DNA from: a bacterium
Lineage (GTDB): Bacteria > Patescibacteriota > Minisyncoccia > Moranbacterales > GWC2-37-73
Length of the DNA stretch: 42,037 nt
NCBI GenBank assembly: GCA_003251635.1
Contig: QKEW01000009.1
Location: forward strand, 1-42,037
Direction of reading: 5' to 3'
Made by a program: the position numbers and the translations under genes. The notes under the pieces are model-generated. The model saw only the letters and a list, made by a program, of their open reading frames with translations, did not search any database and was not told the origin of the DNA. Below are positions 18,739-28,536 of this stretch, piece by piece; position 1 is the stretch's first letter; each line of letters opens with the position of its first letter.

Positions 18739-19845
18739 TTATTTTTTATAATACTCATCTTTCTTGATTTCCTTTATTATTTTACCAAAAGACATTTCAG
18801 TTCTAAAATATTTAAGGATTTTTTGATAGCCAGCCTTTGAAATTACTATTCTCTCATTATCATTATTTAAATAGTATTCTATCTTTTTGATAGCATCACT
18901 TATATTTTTATAAGCAATAACCTCCTCATTTATATTGAAAATCTCAAGTAAACCTTTTTCACAATCACAAACTTGAAGCACCCCATTTGCCGGTAATTCA
19001 TAAAGTCTCTGATTACTTGGACCGTGAGACATATGCATATTAAAACCTACTTTAGTGTTTTGATATAACTCAACGAACTCATCTTTCGGCAATTCTTCTA
19101 TTTGTGGAATTTGGTAAATGAATTTTATAAATTTCAATATCAACGTCTTAACTAGGCTTTCAGATTCATTCCATCCACGTCCATATATTTTCATCCTATC
19201 TCCAAAATGTTTTTTCAACTTAAACATTCTAAATACTTTCGGAAAATAGCAACCACCAACATAAACTATCTCGATTTTCCTGTCTTCATGTTTAACAATT
19301 TTATTGTCAAATCTACACTTGGAAGGTAAAGCACCTAGTGGAATAAATTTACTTTTCCTAGCACCCCACTCTATATATTTATCCGCTATTTTTTCATAAC
19401 TATTAAAATAAATCCCCCCACAAAAAGAATACATGTAGTTTTTTACATATGGCTTGGATGTGTAATCAGAACCCTCGGGATCATCAGCAAACCAACAAGC
19501 AGTATATGTTATTTCTTTTAACCTATCAAGAAATTTTTTGGTCCAGGCAAATCCGGAACTGAAAAATATACAAATTGAAACATTATTTATTTTTAAATAT
19601 TCAATAATAAAAGAATACCTACGAATAATACAGGCATCCTCATCAAGAAGCTTATGATCAGCCACTGATCCAAATTTAAAAAATCGCTCATCATCAGTAT
19701 CAAACAAATGTATTTCTATATTGTTATATTCAGCAATTTTTTGTAAATTTATCTCATCTTCAAATGAACCACCAAAAGTTTTCTTACTAAAAAAAGCGAC
19801 TCTCAATCTGTCTTTTCCTTGATTGTATACTTGAAAATTCATCAT
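18739..19845 (-). CDS. CgeB-like/GT1-type glycosyltransferase (paralog A)
   Basis: DDPEGSDYTSKPYVKNYMYSFCGGI...WGARKSKFIPLGALP...TKVGFNMHMSHGPSNQRLYELPANGVLQVCD. Confidence 0.78.
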   Translation of the reverse strand: MMNFQVYNQGKDRLRVAFFSKKTFGGSFEDEINLQKIAEYNNIEIHLFDTDDERFFKFGSVADHKLLDEDACIIRRYSFIIEYLKINNVSICIFFSSGFAWTKKFLDRLKEITYTACWFADDPEGSDYTSKPYVKNYMYSFCGGIYFNSYEKIADKYIEWGARKSKFIPLGALPSKCRFDNKIVKHEDRKIEIVYVGGCYFPKVFRMFKLKKHFGDRMKIYGRGWNESESLVKTLILKFIKFIYQIPQIEELPKDEFVELYQNTKVGFNMHMSHGPSNQRLYELPANGVLQVCDCEKGLLEIFNINEEVIAYKNISDAIKKIEYYLNNDNERIVISKAGYQKILKYFRTEMSFGKIIKEIKKDEYYKK

Positions 19846-20939
19846 TTCTCTAAAATATATTTTAAATGTTTATCAAAAATAACTTCATAAGTATATTCCA
19901 TTTTGGCTTTATCATATCCAGCTTTTGCAATCTTATCCCTTTCCGCTTTATTTTTCAGATAAAAATCAATGAGTTTTACAGCTTCTTTTATGTGCTTATA
20001 ACACACGACCTCTTCACCAACAGAGTAAATGCTTTTATATCCTTTTTCATTATTAGTAATTTGGAGTATGCCATTTAAACATAGTTCATAAGTTCTGGCG
20101 TTACTCGGACCATAGGAAAGATGCATATTTAGCCCTATCTTACTTCTTTTATATATATTTTTTAACTCTTCATCGCTAACTTTCTTAGTTTCCGGCAATG
20201 GAAGAAAAAAATTAAGCGTTCGATATATCAACCCAACAATACCTTTATTTTTTCTATGATCGTAATGGCTACAAAACAATATCCGCCCCTTTAGTTTCTT
20301 GTTTATATACCTCATTGCAATCCATCTCTTCCAGCTCAATACTCCGGCATGAACAACTTCGATATCTTTTTTAGAGTAATCAATTGGCTCGTGGTCATAA
20401 TGATCATAAGCTATGAACACTGGAAGGAATTTAACTTTCTCAGCTCCCCATTTATAATACATATCCTCTATTGTTCTATTTTTATCATAGCTAATCCCAG
20501 AGCATATACATTTATCGTAATATCTAACTACCGGCTCAGAATAGTGCCTACTCCCCTCGGGATCATCCACTATCTTTGTAACCGTAATTACTCCCATTCT
20601 TTTTAAATTATTAAGATATGTAGGGTGCCACATATTAGAATTAAGCATTACGTGAGTGATACCACTCTCTTTTATCCCACCCAGAATTTCATCTACCATT
20701 GTTCTATAACTATCCAATTTAAAAGCTGCCTCCAAATTACGCGCTGAAATAATTTTCCCTATAGCCGTCATAACTCTCGGCATTGAATCATAAAATTTGG
20801 AATAAAAATCTTTACTAACAAAAAACAGAGTGACGTCATTATCCTCAACTATTTCAATAAGTCTTTTTGTTACTAGTATAGGATAGCCTATTAGAATCCT
20901 CCTTTCTCCGTTTCCAATCCTTTCGAAAATTTCCATCAT
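19842..20939 (-). CDS. CgeB-like/GT1-type glycosyltransferase (paralog B)
   Basis: VDDPEGSRHYSEPVVRYYDKCICSGI...WGAEKVKFLPVFIAY...SKIGLNMHLSYGPSNARTYELCLNGILQITN. Confidence 0.78.
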   Translation of the reverse strand: MMEIFERIGNGERRILIGYPILVTKRLIEIVEDNDVTLFFVSKDFYSKFYDSMPRVMTAIGKIISARNLEAAFKLDSYRTMVDEILGGIKESGITHVMLNSNMWHPTYLNNLKRMGVITVTKIVDDPEGSRHYSEPVVRYYDKCICSGISYDKNRTIEDMYYKWGAEKVKFLPVFIAYDHYDHEPIDYSKKDIEVVHAGVLSWKRWIAMRYINKKLKGRILFCSHYDHRKNKGIVGLIYRTLNFFLPLPETKKVSDEELKNIYKRSKIGLNMHLSYGPSNARTYELCLNGILQITNNEKGYKSIYSVGEEVVCYKHIKEAVKLIDFYLKNKAERDKIAKAGYDKAKMEYTYEVIFDKHLKYILEK

Positions 20940-21469
20940 TTTACAGCCTCAACATTTAAACTAACCGGCAAACCGTGCTCCTTATCCATGTGTGGAATAT
21001 AAGCTTGCGAATAATCATCTATACTCGCATGCTCTGTTTTCCTCCAATCATATTTTTTTACATTTCTAAAACCAGTCTCTTCAAGCAGGTCTGAAAGAAA
21101 ATTAAAATCAAAAACTATATTATGAAAGTTGTATAAATACGTCTGACCACCCATCAGCGGCCCGATAATTAACTTGAGATCTTTATATTTTTGATATATT
21201 TTAACAAGTTCTTCAAATCCTGGTACAGATATTCGGATAGTTCCACCCGGTTTCAAAACTCTACACCATTCTTTCAAAACATTCTTAATATTATTTCTAT
21301 TAAAATGTTCCAGCACATGACAAGCATAAATCAAATCCACACTATCGTCTTCAAATATACTCAAATCATCAATTGATCTTTTATAATCAATGTGCTTAAA
21401 GTCCATTAAATCGATATGAACAAAACCTGGAATATACCTACTTCCACAACCCAAGTGTAATTTTTTCAT
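20936..21469 (-). CDS. SAM-dependent methyltransferase (type 11)
   Basis: KKLHLGCGSRYIPGFVHIDLMDF, DLIYACHVLEHF, EWCRVLKPGGTIRISVPGF. Confidence 0.92.
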   Translation of the reverse strand: MKKLHLGCGSRYIPGFVHIDLMDFKHIDYKRSIDDLSIFEDDSVDLIYACHVLEHFNRNNIKNVLKEWCRVLKPGGTIRISVPGFEELVKIYQKYKDLKLIIGPLMGGQTYLYNFHNIVFDFNFLSDLLEETGFRNVKKYDWRKTEHASIDDYSQAYIPHMDKEHGLPVSLNVEAVK

Positions 21470-22758
21470 AAAATTTTTGAGGCATCTCGTAAAATAGTTT
21501 TTTTTACGTATAAAATACCAATTAAATAAATTATTATTTGAACAACTAAGTAAACCGGTATACTCCTAAAAATTAAAATTGAAGCTATCAGAATCAAGTA
21601 TATCCCAGCATTTATAATCGTTGACTGCGAAATTCTATTTATATTCATAAAATTCATCATAATAAAAAAACCTATATTTAAAAGTGAAGATGCTGAAAAA
21701 AGAAAAACTAAAGAAAAATGGATGGGATACTGTTTTCCATACAATAACATAAAAAATACAACGGAAATAATATTTATAAAAAACCAGACAGGAAAATATT
21801 TAAACAACATTTTATTTATTTTTTCAATAACGGGCTTTGTATTGTCTTTATTTTTAACAATAGCCGGCCAAAATGTATTCATAAACAAAATTCCTAAATT
21901 AGAAATTATCATATGAGAAGATGCATAATACGCACTATAAATCCCCAGACTCTCTATGCCAATATACTTACCAATAAAAACTTTTTCTAAGCCCATTATG
22001 AAACCACTCAGTCCTCCAATTATAATAAACTTGTTATAATTAAAAATTATTTTAACATCTTTTTTACTAAATTTTTCAAATTTATTTCGTACAAGATAAG
22101 TATATGCTCCAATTGAGAATACAGCTCCTGAAATCATAGCCCAAATATAATGTATATACAAAATTTCTCCCTTATAAATAAAGAAGATGGAAATAAATGT
22201 CACTAAAACAAAAAAGGCGTCACCTATTCTCACTATACTTTGATTTTTAAATAAACCAAAAGATCGAATAAAAGAATCAAAAAGTTCTTTAAACGCAAAC
22301 AACACTCCCCAAAAAAACAATAAATAAATAATTCCCAAATTAATACCAAGCTTTCCAGCAATAAATCCCTTCAATACCGTCACTACTAAAAAGAAGATAA
22401 TGGTTTGAAATATTGTCAAAAAAAGTAAAGCCCCCATTAAGCTCTTCCTTCTTTTCGAGTGATCTTTATCTGAAATATATCTTGTGCTGCTCTGATTATT
22501 GCCCAAAAGAAAAAAGAACACTGAGGAAGATGCTATGGATAGTAAATAATTATAGTTTCCAAAGCTTTCGGGACCCAAAAAACGCGCCGCAACAATATTA
22601 ATGATAAACATTATAACTGCCGCAATCATCCCACCAAAAAAACTCCATGAAAGATTTTTTAGAAATTCACGCATTTCCTCACTCATATCATGTCCAAATA
22701 TGCGTCTGTGCAAAATCTCAACAAAAAATATAAATTTTATTTTTAACTTAGCAATCAT
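21466..22758 (-). CDS. Polysaccharide flippase (MATE/Wzx-like)
   Basis: 12-14 TM pattern; SFFGGMIAAVIMFIINIVAARFLGPESFGNYNYLLSIAS typical of polysaccharide export flippases. Confidence 0.88.
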   Translation of the reverse strand: MIAKLKIKFIFFVEILHRRIFGHDMSEEMREFLKNLSWSFFGGMIAAVIMFIINIVAARFLGPESFGNYNYLLSIASSSVFFFLLGNNQSSTRYISDKDHSKRRKSLMGALLFLTIFQTIIFFLVVTVLKGFIAGKLGINLGIIYLLFFWGVLFAFKELFDSFIRSFGLFKNQSIVRIGDAFFVLVTFISIFFIYKGEILYIHYIWAMISGAVFSIGAYTYLVRNKFEKFSKKDVKIIFNYNKFIIIGGLSGFIMGLEKVFIGKYIGIESLGIYSAYYASSHMIISNLGILFMNTFWPAIVKNKDNTKPVIEKINKMLFKYFPVWFFINIISVVFFMLLYGKQYPIHFSLVFLFSASSLLNIGFFIMMNFMNINRISQSTIINAGIYLILIASILIFRSIPVYLVVQIIIYLIGILYVKKTILRDASKIL

Positions 22759-22774
22759 CCAATATGCATCTTAA

Positions 22775-23704
22775 TCAATTATTATCCAAAAACCATTCAT
22801 ACGTATCTTTTATTCCATCCTCTAATTCAATTTTATAGCGCCAGCCCAAATTGCTTATTTTTTCAACATCTAAAAGCTTCCTGGGAGTTCCATCTGGTTT
22901 TGACCTATCCCAAACTATATCACCACCAAAATCAACAACCCTTCCAATCATTTCCGCCAGTTCTTTTATGCTTAAATCTTTTCCGGTTCCAATGTTTATT
23001 GGCTCTCCGCTTGAATAATTGCTCATCAAAAAAACACAAGCCTCCGCCAAATCATCAACATGCAAAAATTCACGCTTGGGCGCTCCTGTTCCCCAAATAA
23101 CAACTTCTTTTCTGTTTGAAATTTTGGCTTCGTGAAATTTTCTTATAAGAGCCGGCAACACGTGCGAACTCTCCAAATCAAAATTATCGTTCGGACCATA
23201 AAGATTGGTTGGCATAACAGAAATAAAATTCGTACCATATTGCTTATTATAAGATTGGCACATTTTTATTCCGGCAATTTTTGCGATTGCATAGGCTTCA
23301 TTGGTCTCCTCAAGCAGGCCGGTTAAAAGATATTCCTCTTTAATGGGTTGAGGACAACTTTTTGGATAAATACAAGAACTTCCCAAAAAAAGAAGTTTTT
23401 TGACTCCGGTTATATATGCATTGTGAATGATGTTGTTTTGAATCTCCAGATTTTGAAAAATAAAATCTGCCGGATAACTTTTATTAGCCAATATTCCACC
23501 GACTTTCGCTGCGGCCAAAAAAATATATTCCGGTTTTTCTTTTTCAAAAAAATCTTTCACTGCTTCATTGTCCAAAAGATTCAGCTCCTGACGATTTTTC
23601 AAAATAAGATTTTTATATTTTTGGACTTTAAGATTTCGAGCAATTGACGACCCCACAAGCCCCTGATGTCCTGCTATGTAAATTTTTGAATCCCTTTCCA
23701 TCAT
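22775..23704 (-). CDS. fcl: GDP-L-fucose synthase
   Basis: [74 protein letters not shown]. Confidence 0.95.
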   Translation of the reverse strand: MMERDSKIYIAGHQGLVGSSIARNLKVQKYKNLILKNRQELNLLDNEAVKDFFEKEKPEYIFLAAAKVGGILANKSYPADFIFQNLEIQNNIIHNAYITGVKKLLFLGSSCIYPKSCPQPIKEEYLLTGLLEETNEAYAIAKIAGIKMCQSYNKQYGTNFISVMPTNLYGPNDNFDLESSHVLPALIRKFHEAKISNRKEVVIWGTGAPKREFLHVDDLAEACVFLMSNYSSGEPINIGTGKDLSIKELAEMIGRVVDFGGDIVWDRSKPDGTPRKLLDVEKISNLGWRYKIELEDGIKDTYEWFLDNN

Positions 23705-23724
23705 TTTGTTGATTTTTTATAACT

Positions 23725-24756
23725 TTATAAATTTTCTTTTTCAAGATCCGCCTCCATCATTATTTTAACCAATTCCTTAAATTTGGTTTTTGGCTTCCAA
23801 TTTAATTTTTTCTCAGCTTTTTTGGAATCACCAAGCAAAAGATCCACTTCAGCCGGACGATAATATTTAGAATCAATTTTTATGATTGTTTTTTTAGTTT
23901 TGGCATTATAGCCAATTTCCTCTTGTTTCTCACCTTTCCATTTTAGGTCAATTTTCAAGATTTTAGCACATTCTTCAATAAACTCTCGAACTGAATGGGT
24001 TTCACTAGTTGCAATAACGAAGTCATCGGGCTTGTCTTGCTGAAGCATCATCCACATTGCTTCGACATAATCTTTAGCATAACCCCAGTCTCGTTTGGCA
24101 TCAAGGTTTCCAAGATAAAGACAATCATCTTTTCCTGTGACTATTCTTGCCAACCCCCTGGTTATTTTTCGCGTTACAAATGTTTCCCCTCTTCTTGGAG
24201 ACTCATGATTAAAAAGTATTCCATTACAGGCGAAGATATCATAACTTTCGCGATAATTAACAGTTATCCAATAAGCATAGAGCTTGGCAACTCCATAAGG
24301 AGAGCGAGGATAGAAAGGAGTGGTTTCTTTCTGTGGAGTTTCCATAACTTTGCCATAAAGCTCGCTGCTGGATGCTTGATAGAACTTCGTCTTAATGCCG
24401 ATTTCCTTGATTGCGTCCAAAAGCCGAAGTGTTCCAATTCCGGTAACATCTGCGGTATATTCCGGTATATCAAAGCTAACTCGCACGTGGCTTTGAGCTC
24501 CGAGGTTGTATATTTCATCAGGTTTTACTTTTTCCAAAACTCTGGCAATATTGCTTCCATCAGAAAGATCTCCATAATGAAGAAACATTTTTACTCCATT
24601 TATATGAGGATCTTGATAGAGATGATCTATGCGAGCAGTGTTAAATGAACTGGAACGACGAATTATTCCATGAACCTCGTAACCTTTTGCTAAAAGAAAT
24701 TCTGCTAGATATGAACCATCTTGTCCAGTTATTCCTGTTATTAATGCTTTTTTCAT
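23725..24756 (-). CDS. gmd: GDP-mannose 4,6-dehydratase
   Basis: [75 protein letters not shown]. Confidence 0.97.
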   Translation of the reverse strand: MKKALITGITGQDGSYLAEFLLAKGYEVHGIIRRSSSFNTARIDHLYQDPHINGVKMFLHYGDLSDGSNIARVLEKVKPDEIYNLGAQSHVRVSFDIPEYTADVTGIGTLRLLDAIKEIGIKTKFYQASSSELYGKVMETPQKETTPFYPRSPYGVAKLYAYWITVNYRESYDIFACNGILFNHESPRRGETFVTRKITRGLARIVTGKDDCLYLGNLDAKRDWGYAKDYVEAMWMMLQQDKPDDFVIATSETHSVREFIEECAKILKIDLKWKGEKQEEIGYNAKTKKTIIKIDSKYYRPAEVDLLLGDSKKAEKKLNWKPKTKFKELVKIMMEADLEKENL

Positions 24757-24939
24757 AAAAATATTTTAATTTTTTTCACCCTTAACCCAGCCCCGGCTTA
24801 TCTCACAGATTTCCTCATTCTAAAGCTTTTTATTTAATTTTAATCAATCTAGTGCTGTTTTGATTGAAAAATCAAATGATTTTTGCCTTATACTTATACT
24901 TATAATATACTAAAGAAGGACTTTAAACAAACTTTCGTG

Positions 24940-26391
24940 ATGAAAAATTCCAAAGTAATTTTAATTTTTATTTTAGCCGTCTTTTTTCTCAAAGGTGTTT
25001 TTTTGGCCACGTCTTTTCCTATTTTTGAAGGACAAGATGAATCTCGCCATTACAATACTGTTCAATATTTCGCCCATCTGCAAGAAAATGCAACTTTGCC
25101 GACAATTCCCGGAATTCCCGATTCAGCTCGAGACAAAGAAGACCTTTCGACCTATAACTTTTCCGAGGAAATCCGCCACACTATTCAAACTACTCAAATT
25201 AATATCTATCGTCAAGAATTACCAAACTTAATTAATTTTACTCCTGAATTTTCTCAAATCAATGAACAGACCTTGCAAGATAATTCCTGGTCACGGCTAA
25301 ATTTAGCAGAAAAAAAAGAAATTGCCTATGGCAGCAAGATATATCACCCAATTGCTTCAAAAATAGAAATTTTATTGTCCAAACAAAACATTTTGGTGCG
25401 TTTCTTCGCCAATCGAATTTTTTCCGTTCTTATTGGAACTTTAGTTATTGGAATTTTCTATCTAACTATCCGCCAAACTGGATTTTCAGAAAAAAACAGC
25501 TTACTCCTAACTACCATCATTTCCTTTCAACCAAAATTTAGCGAATATTACACCACTGTTAACTATGATGTTTTTCTGATTATAGCCTTTGCTCTTTTTA
25601 CTTTAGGTGGAGTACGCTATGTCAAACAAGGATTAAATTGGAAAAATATATCCCTAATGCTTTTTGCAATTGTTTTTGGAATGCTCACTAAAGCAACTGC
25701 TATCGTGTTAATTGCTGTGTTTATTTTTATTTTAGCTTTTCAGTCTTATCAAAAATTCGGTCGAAAATTATCTCACTCTAAGTTTGTACTGGTTGGATTT
25801 TTTTCCCTAGCGGTTTTATTAGTTTTGATTTTCTTCAATAAATATTTGCCCATCGGCAATCAAAAAGGTTTGGGCGGGATTCTCGCTTCCCTTGGTCGTT
25901 ACATAGCCGAAACAATCACTCTCGGCAAATTCTCCCAAACCTCAACTTCCTATTGGGGGTTGATCGGCTGGACCGACAGCTTTTTCATTGGCCACGTCAA
26001 ATTCCTAATTTGGCTTTTGGAGCTGCCAGCTCTTTGGGGGCTCTGGAAATATTTTTCCACCAAAGAAAAATTGCCCAAATTTTTACCAGAGAAAAAGTAT
26101 GGTTTTTTTATCTTGGCCATGATCATTGCCTTGCAACTAGGAGTACGGTTAGCTGATTGGCAAAATTTTGACCGTTTTGGCAGAATAGAACTTGGCACTC
26201 CTGGTCGTTATTTCCTCCCCAATTTGGCGGCGCATATCGTTTTGGTCTATGTCGGCTGGGGCATGCTTCTAGCCAAATTCAAAAAAGAAAAATACTTCGA
26301 CCTGGCTCTCAAAATCGGTTTGCTTTTGATGTTTTCCCTTTCCATATATCTCATCTTCAACGTCATCATCTATCGGTACTATTTGCTGTAG
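24940..26391 (+). CDS. Polytopic membrane protein (DUF2142-like)
   Basis: FEGQDESRHYNTVQYFAHLQ after first TM, multiple TMs; TATAAT at 24901-24906 places the listed start 24883 upstream of the -10, so ATG 24940 is preferred. Confidence 0.7.
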   Translation: MKNSKVILIFILAVFFLKGVFLATSFPIFEGQDESRHYNTVQYFAHLQENATLPTIPGIPDSARDKEDLSTYNFSEEIRHTIQTTQINIYRQELPNLINFTPEFSQINEQTLQDNSWSRLNLAEKKEIAYGSKIYHPIASKIEILLSKQNILVRFFANRIFSVLIGTLVIGIFYLTIRQTGFSEKNSLLLTTIISFQPKFSEYYTTVNYDVFLIIAFALFTLGGVRYVKQGLNWKNISLMLFAIVFGMLTKATAIVLIAVFIFILAFQSYQKFGRKLSHSKFVLVGFFSLAVLLVLIFFNKYLPIGNQKGLGGILASLGRYIAETITLGKFSQTSTSYWGLIGWTDSFFIGHVKFLIWLLELPALWGLWKYFSTKEKLPKFLPEKKYGFFILAMIIALQLGVRLADWQNFDRFGRIELGTPGRYFLPNLAAHIVLVYVGWGMLLAKFKKEKYFDLALKIGLLLMFSLSIYLIFNVIIYRYYLL

Positions 26392-26420
26392 ATGATGAAT
26401 TTTCTCATCTATAAAAAACA

Positions 26421-26456
26421 AACTCCCCGCCGACCGATGTCGACGAGGAGTTTTTT
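26421..26456 (+). terminator. Rho-independent terminator (possibly bidirectional)
   Basis: AACTCCCCGCCGACCGATGTCGACGAGGAGTTTTTTG hairpin between convergent genes. Confidence 0.75.
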
Positions 26457-26472
26457 GCTTACCGTCACTTTT

Positions 26473-26691
26473 TCATGATACCTCCTTATTAACGCCCAAG
26501 ATTCCTACGGACAATTTAATAATAAACATTATAATTGTCCAAACAACTGCAACCAACATGAATAGCGCCCAAGAAGGACTGCCTAAAGCTATGACTTGTG
26601 TCTTTAGGGGATTTAAAGCAATAGCAGTAAAAAAAAGCGATCCGATTCCCACCACATAAGCTACAATTATCCGCACTGCCTCATTTCTCAT
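26473..26691 (-). CDS. Small two-TM membrane protein
   Basis: AAAGGAG SD upstream of ATG; two hydrophobic helices. Confidence 0.6.
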   Translation of the reverse strand: MRNEAVRIIVAYVVGIGSLFFTAIALNPLKTQVIALGSPSWALFMLVAVVWTIIMFIIKLSVGILGVNKEVS

Positions 26692-26697
26692 AGAACA

Positions 26698-26928
26698 TCA
26701 CTCCTTTAAAATCTTTATTGCCTCAATTGCCGGTCGAGATTCAATTATCCTACCATCATTGTCAAAGACATGAAACTCGCCATCAAGCCAGCCCAGCCTC
26801 GCAAGTGCTGGCTTTCCGTTCCAAATGACGAAATGTAATTTGTAGACCGGTTGGAAGTAGCACAGGACCACAAAACCGCTCAGCAAAATAAATGTTACCA
26901 GAAAAAAGTAATAATGTTTTTTCTTCAT
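26698..26928 (-). CDS. Small membrane-anchored protein
   Basis: GGAGGTGAATC-ATG strong SD; MKKKHYYFFLVTFILLSGFVVLCYF TM. Confidence 0.65.
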   Translation of the reverse strand: MKKKHYYFFLVTFILLSGFVVLCYFQPVYKLHFVIWNGKPALARLGWLDGEFHVFDNDGRIIESRPAIEAIKILKE

Positions 26929-27052
26929 GATTCACCTCCGCAGTGTTAATGGTTTGATGATAAGAATAAAATTGACAAGCAACATAAAGAACTTCAAACT
27001 AAACATATGTTAAACCCAAAACCTCCATTTTGTCAATCTTAAAACCGGATAA

Positions 27053-27064
27053 ATATGCTATAAT
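27053..27064 (+). promoter_or_regulatory. Extended -10 promoter (ATGCTATAAT), probably leaderless
   Basis: TATAAT 27059-27064 lies 6 nt before ATG 27071; no convincing -35. Confidence 0.5.
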
Positions 27065-27070
27065 AAATCT

Positions 27071-27766
27071 ATGAAAAAGTTGCTCGCGAAAATTCCCAAG
27101 TTAACCCAGACTCAGATTCTTCTGACAGTTTTTGGCTTGCTTTTGATTTTAATTTTTGGCCGTTTCATTTCATTGCTATCTTTCTCTGATTCCCAAATTC
27201 AATTGGAAAAAGGACCGCTTTTGGAAATGAAAAAAAGCGAAACCGTCCAACAGAAATTTTTAGCCGACCGCAGTGGTCTGGACAAAATTTCGATTTTACT
27301 GCGTTCGCCCGGCATCAAAAGCGGCGACCAAGTTGAAATCAAACTCCTGGATGAAAATTGCCAACAAATTCTGCGCCAGGGATTTTTGCAAGATGCCTTT
27401 GTGGATTCCCAAAATCTCTATGATTTCCAATTTTCCAAACTGAAAAATTCCGCTAATCAAAATTTTTGTCTAGAAATGAATTTTCAAACCAACAATCCGA
27501 CAGCCAAGCCGATTCGCTTTTTCACAGCTGAGCAAAATCACTATTTTGATTTCTCTGCTGAAAATGTCACGACTGGCGAAAAATCCACTTCCCACCTTTC
27601 ACTGCGCCCGAGCTATCGCCAAGGTTTTTTTCAAAATATCTCCGAACTTAATCAGCGCATCTCTCAATACAAAGCTCCATTTCTCAAACACAATTTTCTT
27701 TGGATTATCAGCATTGCGTTTTTAGCTTTATCAATCACGCTAGTAATTTTATTGATGCGAATTTAA
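27071..27766 (+). CDS. Bitopic membrane protein with extracytoplasmic beta-type domain, unknown
   Basis: N- and C-terminal TMs flanking ~170 aa region. Confidence 0.75.
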   Translation: MKKLLAKIPKLTQTQILLTVFGLLLILIFGRFISLLSFSDSQIQLEKGPLLEMKKSETVQQKFLADRSGLDKISILLRSPGIKSGDQVEIKLLDENCQQILRQGFLQDAFVDSQNLYDFQFSKLKNSANQNFCLEMNFQTNNPTAKPIRFFTAEQNHYFDFSAENVTTGEKSTSHLSLRPSYRQGFFQNISELNQRISQYKAPFLKHNFLWIISIAFLALSITLVILLMRI

Positions 27767-27870
27767 AGATAATCACATCACTTGTCACTAGTCATTGGTC
27801 AATATTATTTTTCTTTCTCAATCATCTTGATATTTACCGAACGAATGAAACTATTTTCAATCAAATTTAA

Positions 27871-27902
27871 ACCGGGTTCCCTTGGGAATCCCGGTTTTTT
27901 GC
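27871..27902 (+). terminator. Rho-independent terminator (bidirectional)
   Basis: AACCGGGTTCCCTTGGGAATCCCGGTTTTTTG. Confidence 0.8.
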
Positions 27903-27904
27903 CT

Positions 27905-28036
27905 TCAGTCGGATGGCCAGATATCATTCCTAAAAATACTGATAATGATAGATGTCAATATCAGCAAAAAAACAAGAGCTATTAGCCAAGGAACCGCCTT
28001 AGGCAGTTCGTCATCATTGTTTCTGTTTTTTTCAAA
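27905..28036 (-). CDS. Putative 43-aa single-TM smORF (TTG start)
   Basis: Reading from TTG 28036: MKKTENNDDELPKAVPWLIALVFLLILTSIIISIFRNDIWPSD*, preceded by GGAAGGTGG; follows CDS 28040-28447 directly. Confidence 0.4.
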   Translation of the reverse strand, partial: FEKNRNNDDELPKAVPWLIALVFLLILTSIIISIFRNDIWPSD

Positions 28037-28039
28037 CAT

Positions 28040-28447
28040 TTAAAACCACCTTCCTTCCTCAATCAAGGGATTTTCGACACGATAGATGATATTTAAGTCA
28101 GCCAAGCATCTTTTTAATTTCAAAACGAGTCCACCAGAAACTCTAAACTCCCAAAAATTTTTATCGTAGTTGATTTTGCAAAAACACAACCCAAAAATTT
28201 TATAAAAATAAAAACTGGGAGAATTTCCTTGTTCTCTCGTAACGGAAAATGACTCTTTGTTTTTGTAAAAAAAAATTATCTCATTTTCATCATTTATAGA
28301 AAAATTTACTATTTTTTTCAGTCTTATTTTTTTGCAATAATCGCGAATAAAACATAGGGATGCTATTGCAAATAAAATAAAGAAAAGAAAGACACAGAAA
28401 ATGACCTGCAAAAAAGATGAGCTTTTTATTGCTTTTAATTTAAACAT
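28040..28447 (-). CDS. Single-TM hypothetical protein
   Basis: AAGGAGATTGCAA-ATG; TM FCVFLFFILFAIASLCFI. Confidence 0.6.
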   Translation of the reverse strand: MFKLKAIKSSSFLQVIFCVFLFFILFAIASLCFIRDYCKKIRLKKIVNFSINDENEIIFFYKNKESFSVTREQGNSPSFYFYKIFGLCFCKINYDKNFWEFRVSGGLVLKLKRCLADLNIIYRVENPLIEEGRWF

Positions 28448-28536
28448 TTGCAATCTCCTTGCCGAGTTATGGGTAAATGTTAAATAACTGAATTATTCAA
28501 GCACAATATTTTAATTCCATCAAGCACCCGACTGGT

